Below are positions 8,421-14,587 of a DNA stretch of 14,587 nucleotides, piece after piece. How positions within the stretch are numbered: position 1 is the stretch's first letter; every line of letters starts with the position of its first letter. The DNA lies in assembly GCA_031258755.1 (NCBI GenBank), contig JAIRMK010000083.1:1-14587 (forward strand), given 5' to 3'. Below the pieces are notes generated by a model. It was not told where the DNA came from and searched no databases. It saw nothing but the letters and a program-made list of their open reading frames with translations. Source of the stretch: Prevotellaceae bacterium. GTDB lineage: Bacteria > Bacteroidota > Bacteroidia > Bacteroidales > UBA932. The translations under genes were made by a program, and so were the position numbers.

Positions 8421-10445
8421 TCATCTCAACTCCAACGTTATCGTCTGTTCTTTCACGACAGGCGTTCCTGCCGGCAAGGATTGTTTCACCACGCGCCCCG
8501 AGCCGGAAAAAGCCACCCTCAACCCTTGATTTTCCAACAGGAATAATGCCTCTTTCAAGGTCTTTCCCACCACGGAAGGAAGTTTTTTGTTGGCCGGTTT
8601 TTGCGGCGCATACGCTTTATTATCTTCAATCAGGTCGGCCAGCATGGTATCGGACGACTTCGGCTGCACCGCTTCTTCCCATTCGGAATGAGAAGCATAT
8701 ATCTTGTCGGCAATTTGTTTAAACACCGGAGCCGCCCAGTTCCCGCCATAGAAGTTGCTTTTTGTTTGCTCCGTATATAACACCACAATGCCCGAATACA
8801 CCGGTTTTTCGGCCGGGAAGAAGCCTGCAAACGAAGCCTGATGCTTCTTATAGCCGTTCATGTCATAGCCTCCCCCCGCAAAGGCAATGCGCGACGTGCC
8901 CGTTTTTCCCGCGATTTTATAACGTTCGTCGCGAATATTTTTGGCGGTGCCCTTTTCCACCACACCGAGCAGCGCCCGATGCACCTTTTCCAGCGTGGCG
9001 TGCGAACAAATCGACGCGCTGATTACTTCGGTAGAAAAACGCTGTTTGACTTCCCCGCCTTTCCGCAATTCCGATACGAACTTCGGCTTTACCATGCGTC
9101 CATTGTTGGCCACAGCATTGTAGAAAGTGAGCGTCATAATGGGTGTGAGCAGCACCTCATACCCCATCGACATCATGGGCAGCGAAAGCCCCGACCACAA
9201 CTTGTCGTTCACATAACGTATTTGCGGCGACGCCTCACCCGAAATTTGCAAATTGAGATTGTCATTTAATTTCATGGCGTAGAGCTTGTCGATATATTGC
9301 CGCTCCTTGCCGAGATACTGGTCAACCGCCAATTTGGCAAAACCCACGTTCGACGATTTTTCAAATGCCTCCTGTAGCGGAATAATGCCATAACCTTGAT
9401 GAGAAACATCTTGAAACAAATGTCCTTTGTAGTTCCATCGCCCGTTTTCGGTATTTACTTTATCGGTCATATCCACCAGTCCGTCTTCGAGCAGCGCGAT
9501 AAGCGTGGCCAACTTAAATGTAGAGCCCGGCTCGGTAGCCCAGCCTATGGCGTAATTAAAAGCCTCGGCATAACTGCCGTCGGACGCACGCTTCATGTTG
9601 GCGATGGCGCGAATTTCGCCCGTTTTAACGTCCATGATGATAGCCGTTCCGGCCTCAAATTCGGACGATTTTTTAAGCTGGTCGCGCAGGGCGGTTTCGG
9701 CGGCGTCCTGAATATCTACGTCGAGTGTAGTAACCACGTCGTAGCCGTTACGCGGCGACACATCGCTCATGCTGTTCACGGGCACCCATTCGCCGTTTGC
9801 AATCCGGCGCAGTAGCCGTTTTCCCGGCGTTCCTTTCAGTACATCATCAAAAGCGCCTTCCACGCCCACCGCCACGCCGTTTTCATTCGCCAGTCCCAAC
9901 GTGCGCGACGCCAAGTTATCATAAGAGGCCGTGCGCACATTCTTCACTTCAAAAATACCCCCGCCCTTATTCCGGTCATATACCTGCTCGCGCCATCCCT
10001 GTTTGAAAATCGGAAATTGATATACTTTCTCCAACTCCGTATGCTTTATCGTACGATTGCCCAACTTCACATAACGCCGTTTTTTCGCACGGCCGTCACG
10101 CAATATCTTTTCATATTCGGCCGCCGTTTTGTCCTTAAAAAATCCCGACAGCGCCACCGACAAACCCTTCACACCGGACATGAATACCGGCTCGTCGGGC
10201 AACATGCAATCCATGTACAACCGGTATTGCGGCAACGATGTTACCAGCAACCGTCCATCGTGCGTCAAAATATCGCCGCGCTTGGCGCTAAGTTCTTCCG
10301 TGTAGTAACTTATTTTCTTGACTTTTTCCTTAAGCTCGACGTCAAACTGTAAGCGCACAACCTTACATATAATCAATACACCGAGCAACACCATTATAAG
10401 ATAAATGATGCCAAGACGTAACGGAATGTTTTTCGGCAGTTGCAT
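8421..10445 (-). CDS. ftsI: Division-specific transpeptidase FtsI/PBP3 with C-terminal PASTA domain
   Basis: Class B penicillin-binding protein cross-linking septal peptidoglycan; partner of FtsW. 674 residues. One N-terminal membrane anchor (about 10-30), then a pedestal domain starting near AKRGDIL at 54-60. In the transpeptidase domain, EPGSTFK holds the catalytic Ser308 and Lys311 (SxxK), SSN is at 364-366 (SxN) and KTGTS at 514-518 (KTG). A single PASTA domain lies at about 620-674, a common arrangement for Bacteroidota FtsI. ATG 10445 is one base after the ftsL stop. No repeat insertion is seen. Confidence 0.96.
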   Translation of the reverse strand: MQLPKNIPLRLGIIYLIMVLLGVLIICKVVRLQFDVELKEKVKKISYYTEELSAKRGDILTHDGRLLVTSLPQYRLYMDCMLPDEPVFMSGVKGLSVALSGFFKDKTAAEYEKILRDGRAKKRRYVKLGNRTIKHTELEKVYQFPIFKQGWREQVYDRNKGGGIFEVKNVRTASYDNLASRTLGLANENGVAVGVEGAFDDVLKGTPGKRLLRRIANGEWVPVNSMSDVSPRNGYDVVTTLDVDIQDAAETALRDQLKKSSEFEAGTAIIMDVKTGEIRAIANMKRASDGSYAEAFNYAIGWATEPGSTFKLATLIALLEDGLVDMTDKVNTENGRWNYKGHLFQDVSHQGYGIIPLQEAFEKSSNVGFAKLAVDQYLGKERQYIDKLYAMKLNDNLNLQISGEASPQIRYVNDKLWSGLSLPMMSMGYEVLLTPIMTLTFYNAVANNGRMVKPKFVSELRKGGEVKQRFSTEVISASICSHATLEKVHRALLGVVEKGTAKNIRDERYKIAGKTGTSRIAFAGGGYDMNGYKKHQASFAGFFPAEKPVYSGIVVLYTEQTKSNFYGGNWAAPVFKQIADKIYASHSEWEEAVQPKSSDTMLADLIEDNKAYAPQKPANKKLPSVVGKTLKEALFLLENQGLRVAFSGSGRVVKQSLPAGTPVVKEQTITLELR

Positions 10446-10446
10446 A

Positions 10447-10794
10447 TCAATTCATTTTTATTTGTTTCGGCGGACGCTGAGGCGCGACAAGGGTCATATT
10501 GCGTTTTTTCAATTCCTGCTCCACGGAAGAACGTTTGCTCAAACGCATGAGTTCCGACGAGCGAATCGTGTATTCCATACGCGCCCGTTCTACTTCTATT
10601 TCCATTTGCTTTGCCTCATACATCGTTTGCTCCACATAGTAGCGCTTGGAGATGTAGCATATACCCAATATAAACAGCAGCGAGAGGTAGCGACGATGCT
10701 TTGTCCACAACACATTAAAAAACATATCGCCCGACACCACATTTTTCACGATGTGGGCCTTCTTCTTACGACTTGTATTTTTAACTTCTTCCAT
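10447..10794 (-). CDS. ftsL: FtsL-like divisome protein
   Basis: A 115-residue bitopic protein: a basic cytoplasmic N-terminus, one membrane segment at about 36-49 (YLSLLFILGICYIS), then a periplasmic stretch of about 55-95 rich in E/R/K with heptad-like spacing, likely coiled coil, ending in a PP-containing tail (QRPPKQIK). The primary sequence is far from proteobacterial FtsL. The call rests on topology, size and position between rsmH and ftsI, and on similarity to the FtsL-like family of Bacteroidota. The expected role is a scaffold linking FtsQ/B to FtsW-FtsI. ATG 10794 is chosen because it lies 7 bp after the rsmH stop and is preceded by AAGG; the open frame upstream overlaps rsmH and is probably not translated. 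Confidence 0.85.
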   Translation of the reverse strand: MEEVKNTSRKKKAHIVKNVVSGDMFFNVLWTKHRRYLSLLFILGICYISKRYYVEQTMYEAKQMEIEVERARMEYTIRSSELMRLSKRSSVEQELKKRNMTLVAPQRPPKQIKMN

Positions 10795-10801
10795 GCTTAC
10801 C

Positions 10802-11704
10802 TTACTTTTTCTCCGCAACCCGCAATTTTGCACTGCGTGCACGGGTATTTTTTTGTATTTCGTTTTCTTCGGGAACAATGGCCTTTTTTGTAATTACCGC
10901 AAGAGGCGTTATCGCCTTCCCGAACATATCTTTCTCTATTTTTCCTTCCGTGTTACCCGCCCGCATAAAATTCTTCACCAACCGGTCTTCCAGCGAATGA
11001 TAGGTGATGACCACCAAACGGCCGCCGGGCTTCAACACTTTCAACGCTTGCGCCAACAACTGTTCCAGCGCTTTCATCTCGCCATTCACCTCTATTCGCA
11101 ACGCCTGAAAAACCTTTGCGAGATATTTATGCTCCATCACCTTCGGCACACAAGGCGCCAGCGCCTCCTTCAAATCGCCAATGGTCGTTATGGCTTTCCG
11201 CGCACGCGCCTCCGCCAGTAATTTAGCCGCACGCGCCGCATGTTCCACTTCGCCGTAATTTCGTAGCGCAGCGCAAAGCTGCGTTTCCGGATAACTGTTC
11301 ACCACCTGTGCCGCCGTGAGCGCCCCTCCCCTGTCCATCCGCATGTCGAGCGGCGCCTCGAAGCGAAACGAGAACCCCCGCTCGCCCGTGTCGAACTGGT
11401 GCGACGACACCCCCAAATCGGCCAACACGCCATCAACATCCGTAATTCCTTCGTTGCGCAATAACCCGCGCATAAACCGGAAATTATTTTGGATTAAAAA
11501 AAAACGCTTGTCCTCCATCCTGTTTGCGCCGGCGTCGGCGTCGCGGTCGAACGCAATAAGCCGTCCGTTTTTCAAGCGGTTTAAAATCTCCCGCGCATGT
11601 CCGCCGCCGCCAAATGTCGCATCCACATAAACCCCGTTGGGCTTCACACAAAGCGCATCCACACTTTGATGCAGCATCACCGGCGTATGATAAACGACAT
11701 TCAC
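10802..11704 (-). CDS. rsmH: 16S rRNA (cytosine1402-N4)-methyltransferase RsmH (MraW)
   Basis: SAM-dependent methyltransferase modifying C1402 of 16S rRNA in the ribosomal P site. 300 residues. HTPVMLHQSVDAL at 6-18 is the usual N-terminus, FGGGGH at 31-36 and FDRD at 52-55 form the SAM site, DLGVSSHQFD is at 96-105, HSLEDR at 236-241, and the C-terminus NTRARSAKLRV is typical. The start appears to be GTG at 11704, five bases after the mraZ stop; no ATG fits in frame nearby. A T9 tract on the coding strand (11496-11504) codes F68-F69. Position directly after mraZ is the near-universal dcw order. Confidence 0.97.
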   Translation of the reverse strand: MNVVYHTPVMLHQSVDALCVKPNGVYVDATFGGGGHAREILNRLKNGRLIAFDRDADAGANRMEDKRFFLIQNNFRFMRGLLRNEGITDVDGVLADLGVSSHQFDTGERGFSFRFEAPLDMRMDRGGALTAAQVVNSYPETQLCAALRNYGEVEHAARAAKLLAEARARKAITTIGDLKEALAPCVPKVMEHKYLAKVFQALRIEVNGEMKALEQLLAQALKVLKPGGRLVVITYHSLEDRLVKNFMRAGNTEGKIEKDMFGKAITPLAVITKKAIVPEENEIQKNTRARSAKLRVAEKK

Positions 11705-11709
11705 GGTTT

Positions 11710-12171
11710 TTATCCTAACAATTTTTCAATGAGATTGGCGCGTTCTTCGTCCCTCCGCTTTTCATCCTCTTCGGGCCCGGCCTTCCATGCCTCTTTCGCC
11801 CACAACCTGATGATAGTATCTTCCCCCACAAACGTCACCTCTTTCTGCACACGTATATATTCCAGTAAAAATTTCGGGATGGTGATGCGTCCCATTTTCT
11901 CGTCGGGTATCACCAGCACCCGGTCGCGGTTAAACTCCTCCCAGGCCTTGACGCCTTCGCGCGTGAACAGGTTGATTCTCGAGCGGGCCAGCTCCGACCG
12001 CTTCGTCCACTCGTCCAGGGCATACATGGCGAGCGAACCGGCGCACAACACATCCTTCTGCACCACGTACTGTACATTCGCAGCCCCGGCCTGCATCCTG
12101 AATTCCGAAGGGAAAATCAGGCGGCCTTTGTCGTCGAGCTTGCCGGTATATTCGCCGATAAACAGGGGCAT
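11710..12171 (-). CDS. mraZ: Transcriptional regulator MraZ
   Basis: DNA-binding protein that in studied bacteria binds repeats in its own promoter and regulates the dcw operon; it forms rings of two-domain subunits. 153 residues with two SpoVT/AbrB-like halves: GEYTGKLDDKGRLIFPSEF at 6-24 and EKMGRITIPKFLLEY at 91-105. The C-terminus (130-150) is charged. First gene of the operon. Upstream at 12216-12271 are a perfect palindrome and a direct repeat that are good candidates for its binding sites, so autorepression is likely by inference. Confidence 0.96.
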   Translation of the reverse strand: MPLFIGEYTGKLDDKGRLIFPSEFRMQAGAANVQYVVQKDVLCAGSLAMYALDEWTKRSELARSRINLFTREGVKAWEEFNRDRVLVIPDEKMGRITIPKFLLEYIRVQKEVTFVGEDTIIRLWAKEAWKAGPEEDEKRRDEERANLIEKLLG

Positions 12172-12207
12172 AATATTGATGTTTTTGTACGTAAATTATT
12201 TCAAGGG

Positions 12208-12215
12208 CAAATTTA
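12208..12215 (-). promoter_or_regulatory. Candidate -7 element of the mraZ (dcw) promoter
   Basis: On the minus strand the sequence is TAAATTTG, fitting the Bacteroidota sigma-ABfr -7 consensus TAnnTTTG. It would place transcription start about 30 nt before the mraZ ATG. A matching -33 TTTG is not evident, so activity might depend on the adjacent operator region, or the call may be wrong. Confidence 0.4.
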
Positions 12216-12271
12216 TGGAAAATTTTCCACTTTTTTACATTTTCTATATATCTTTTTCCATTTTTTTACAC
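12216..12271 (-). promoter_or_regulatory. Putative MraZ box: palindrome plus 31-bp-spaced direct repeat
   Basis: TGGAAAATTTTCCA (12216-12229) is a perfect 14-bp palindrome touching the candidate -7 box. On the minus strand ATGTAAAAAAGTGGAAAA (12240-12223) and GTGTAAAAAAATGGAAAA (12271-12254) are 18-mers matching at 16 positions, 31 bp apart or about three helical turns. Known MraZ operators are short direct repeats containing a TGG core upstream of mraZ; the assignment here is by analogy. Confidence 0.5.
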
Positions 12272-12614
12272 AAAAAGTTTTGAACAATACTTAATATGCT
12301 GAAAATTAACTGCTTAAAAAATAGACCGTCATTCAGCTATTTATTTTTTGCATGCTTAAAAGCACTTATATAAAGTCCAATAAATATTTACACAAATAAC
12401 TTTCGTAACGCACTAATACGCTGTCAAATATAAACCTATTTTGTGTAACTTTCAGTTGCGTTTTATATAATACTTGCAAGGCTAAATTTCTAACTCAGCG
12501 GCTTTTGCATACTCCGGCCAACGGCTTACCACTTCACAAACTTTTGAGAATGTGCATTTTATTTCCTCACCCGCTGCCTCATGCTTTTTATTAAAAATTA
12601 TTAAGAAAAATGAG

Positions 12615-13688
12615 CTAAAACCCGAACAGGTATCCGGCAAACCCCACGGCAAGGCCTATCGCCACGTTAATCAGCTTGGCCCACAGGAAGCCGCGCTTGC
12701 TCTCGGCCAGCAGCGGGAGGGCGGTGTGGCCGTCCTGCACCACCGAGTTGGCCAGCAGGATACTAAACGGAATATGTCCCGACGCAAAAAGCGTGATGAA
12801 CACAATATGCGGCCCCGACTCGGGAATAATGCCGATAAGCGCCGCCGCAAACAACACGGGCATGGGGTTTTCACTAATCCAGTGTTGCACGTCGAAATAC
12901 TGCAAGCCGTACTGGATAAGCAGCAGGGCGCCGAGCGTCCATACAAAAATTTTCAAAAAATGTTTTTTGATAAGATGCCCCCACAAATGCGCCTCGAGGA
13001 AATGCTCATTCACCGCCGCAATGAGCACCAGCACCACCGCGCTCAAGCCCACAAACAGCAGGTTCAGCCAACGCTCCGTAAATAAAAATCCGTCGTGATG
13101 GCACACCCCTTCGACATGAACATGGTCATGCTCAAACAACCCGAACAGCATGCTCAGCATAAACACCAGCAAGCCGAAGAGCAGCAACGCCCTTTGAAAA
13201 GATAGATGCCGCAGGTTATAAGTTAGTCTTTTGAAGAAAGGAATGTCATTATGCGCCTCCTCCTCGTGTTCATGGATGGCAAAATGCCGCTGTGAGAAAG
13301 GCGCCGGGAAGCGTTTTATCACACGATCAACAATTAATCCTGCCACCAACGACAATGCGAACAGGATTGCATTTAACAGCAGTGCGGTTTTCGGAATTAC
13401 GGCGAACAGCACGAAAGCCTCGTCGCCGGTGGCGGCAATCATCATCGCCACCAGCGCACCGAAACTCACAATGCGGTGTGTAAACAGGGAAACCAGTGCG
13501 AACCCGCCGATACAGCCGGGGACAAGCCCCAACAAGGCGCCGAGCAACACCTGCCCCATGCGCGACCGCTCTATCTTCCGAAACGACCGCCCATGGGAAT
13601 ACACATTAAAGTACTCAATCAGCAACATCATCACCATGACCAAGCCGGTGATGAGAAATGCATTTTTTAGTACTCCCGTAAAAATCAT
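12615..13688 (-). CDS. Putative multi-pass heavy-metal exporter (ArsP_2-like family)
   Basis: 357 residues from ATG 13688; a TTG one codon earlier is less likely. About ten hydrophobic segments in two related halves: the first with GALLGLVPGCIGGFAL and TGDEAF (about 50-92), the second with ALIGIIPESGPHIVF and VVQDGHTALPLLA (about 283-328). Such paired half-motifs mark the family annotated as putative arsenic or manganese/heavy-metal exporters (Pfam ArsP_2). A cytoplasm- or periplasm-facing loop holds HEHEEEAH (about 139-146) and a second HDHVHVEGVCHHD (about 187-199), both apt for divalent metal binding. It follows the thioredoxin gene by 6 bp, so the two are probably co-transcribed. The substrate cannot be told from sequence. 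Confidence 0.8.
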   Translation of the reverse strand: MIFTGVLKNAFLITGLVMVMMLLIEYFNVYSHGRSFRKIERSRMGQVLLGALLGLVPGCIGGFALVSLFTHRIVSFGALVAMMIAATGDEAFVLFAVIPKTALLLNAILFALSLVAGLIVDRVIKRFPAPFSQRHFAIHEHEEEAHNDIPFFKRLTYNLRHLSFQRALLLFGLLVFMLSMLFGLFEHDHVHVEGVCHHDGFLFTERWLNLLFVGLSAVVLVLIAAVNEHFLEAHLWGHLIKKHFLKIFVWTLGALLLIQYGLQYFDVQHWISENPMPVLFAAALIGIIPESGPHIVFITLFASGHIPFSILLANSVVQDGHTALPLLAESKRGFLWAKLINVAIGLAVGFAGYLFGF

Positions 13689-13694
13689 CAAAAA

Positions 13695-14587
13695 TTATTC
13701 ACCTAACAGTTCTTTCAACTTATTGCGCAACGTGTCGCCGTGTAAACCGCGGGCTATAATGTTTCCTTCCTTATCAAGCAAGAAAGTGGTAGGGATGAAA
13801 TCAATCGCATACGACTTACAGGCCACGCCGTCTTTATCCCACAGGTGTGTCCAAGTCAAACCATCCTCAGCAATGCCTTTTAGCCATGCATCCTTATTAT
13901 TGTCGCGCGAGATACCCACGATATCAAATCCCTTATCATGATATTGCTTGTACAGCGCCACCACATTCGGATTTTCGCGACGGCACGGGCCGCACCACGA
14001 AGCCCAAAAATCAACCAGCACATACGTTCCCTTACCCGCTACCGACGACAATTTCACCGACTTATCATTCACGTCATTCAATTCCACATCTACAAAAGGA
14101 CTACCTGTCGCCACATTTTTCAAATTCGTCAAACGGGTCTGTATCGCCTTTGCCACTTCGGTTTCCTTATCCTCTATGTTGGCCACCAATGTGGCTAACT
14201 CCTCTACATTAAAGGCATACGGCATTTGAAGGAACATTCGCTGTCCCGCCATGTTATTCACATTGGCCAGCACAAAGTCTTTGGTCAATTCTCCTTTCTT
14301 TGCTTTCAACACCTCATACGCGGCGTTTACTTCTTTTTCCGCTTCGGCTAATAATTTTTTCTTTTCCGCAGCTTTTATGTGTTTATTTTCAGATAGCGTT
14401 TCTTCTTTCTGCGTGTAATCCTCAATTAATTTTTCTATAGCGCTATCAAGCGAATCGCTGCTTTCCGTATAAGCGAGATATTGTTCGTTCACCGGACTGC
14501 CTGTAATACTACTGTGCGTCATGTCTTCTACATTCAACGCCACATTCATTTCTTCACCCTTTCCTGTAATAAAAAACAAGAAAGGAG
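13695..14587 (-). CDS. TlpA-like thiol-disulfide oxidoreductase (5' end beyond window)
   Basis: The C-terminal part of a TlpA/AhpC-type thioredoxin-fold protein. The last ~135 residues are the thioredoxin domain: VDFWASWCGPC with its CxxC codons at 13983-13994, then DIVGISRD and FIPTTFLLDKEG with the cis-Pro. Before it lies a charged, helical segment (codons near 14150-14480) and SSITGSPVNEQY, which matches the junction after a DUF4369-like N-terminal domain in Bacteroidota extracytoplasmic thioredoxins. The frame stays open to the window edge and reads sensibly (PFLFFITGKGEE), so the real start and a probable lipoprotein signal lie outside; the internal TTG/ATG codons near 14579-14547 are not the start. 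Likely periplasmic or membrane-anchored. Confidence 0.88.
   Translation of the reverse strand, partial: PFLFFITGKGEEMNVALNVEDMTHSSITGSPVNEQYLAYTESSDSLDSAIEKLIEDYTQKEETLSENKHIKAAEKKKLLAEAEKEVNAAYEVLKAKKGELTKDFVLANVNNMAGQRMFLQMPYAFNVEELATLVANIEDKETEVAKAIQTRLTNLKNVATGSPFVDVELNDVNDKSVKLSSVAGKGTYVLVDFWASWCGPCRRENPNVVALYKQYHDKGFDIVGISRDNNKDAWLKGIAEDGLTWTHLWDKDGVACKSYAIDFIPTTFLLDKEGNIIARGLHGDTLRNKLKELLGE

Larger units (their letters stand above)
12172..12614. other. AT-rich intergenic region upstream of the dcw operon
   Basis: This 443-bp stretch lacks any convincing gene, tRNA or rho-independent terminator. Its mraZ-proximal 100 bp carry the promoter/operator-like features listed separately. The remainder is AT-rich with no repeats of the murC/murG kind. 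Confidence 0.7.

Noticed and set aside
11496..11504. A9/T9 tract in rsmH as a programmed slippage site
   Set aside because: The frame is intact, no alternative product of note follows, and a single nine-base run is common enough in this phylum.
12350..12365. Small inverted repeat TGCTTAAAAGCA as a terminator of the exporter gene
   Set aside because: The stem is only 5 bp and AT-rich, and is followed by an A-run, not a T-run, on the minus strand.
12425..12432. Second -7-like box (TATATTTG on the minus strand)
   Set aside because: It fits TAnnTTTG, but it lacks a -33 TTTG at the right distance and would give a leader of about 250 nt. Such matches are expected by chance in AT-rich DNA.

Overview
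The window is most likely chromosomal DNA of a Bacteroidota bacterium, probably in or near Bacteroidales. It carries the division and cell-wall (dcw) cluster on the minus strand. Support comes from the gene order mraZ-rsmH-ftsL-ftsI-murE-mraY-murD-ftsW-murG-murC, an FtsI with a C-terminal PASTA domain, a MraY with the long extra loop usual in this phylum, a highly diverged FtsL, a neighbouring TlpA-type thioredoxin of the Bacteroidota kind, and AT-rich intergenic DNA with a TAnnTTTG-type -7 box. MurE has the DNPR motif of the meso-diaminopimelate enzymes, so the peptidoglycan should be DAP-type.

Layout, read in the direction of transcription (right to left). At 14587-12615 lie the 3' part of a TlpA-like thioredoxin gene and a His-rich multi-pass metal-exporter-like membrane protein. 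A 443-bp gap at 12614-12172 holds the probable mraZ promoter and MraZ-box-like repeats. From 12171 to 3130 runs a tightly packed, conventional dcw operon (mraZ to ftsW) with gaps of a few bases or small overlaps. Its only odd junction is a 64-bp ftsI-murE gap filled with a degenerate octamer array. From 3114 to 1 lie murG, a gene for a four-helix-bundle protein of the S23/23S-rRNA-IVS family, and murC, which runs off the left edge.

The dcw genes work as a pathway. MurC, MurD and MurE add L-Ala, D-Glu and (by motif) meso-DAP to UDP-MurNAc. MraY moves the product to undecaprenyl phosphate and MurG adds GlcNAc to make lipid II. FtsW and FtsI polymerise and cross-link septal glycan with FtsL as a divisome scaffold. 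RsmH methylates 16S rRNA and MraZ probably represses the operon.

The most unusual part is the last 2.7 kb (murG to murC). It is dense with low-complexity and palindromic repeats: GGAGAAC heptamers, TTTACTG heptamers, a 21-bp mirror array and a G/C-rich palindromic element. Several sit inside the essential genes murG and murC and are read in frame. MurC carries an insert of about 103 residues with eight heptapeptide repeats plus a repeat-derived N-terminus. MurG carries a palindromic element at its interdomain linker, a second insert in its C-terminal domain and a repeat-derived C-terminus. No stop interrupts either gene and the catalytic motifs are intact. This resembles the coding-region palindromic elements of Rickettsia (RPEs) in logic, not in sequence. 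The repeats surround the four-helix-bundle gene and, apart from the octamer array, are absent from the other nine dcw genes.
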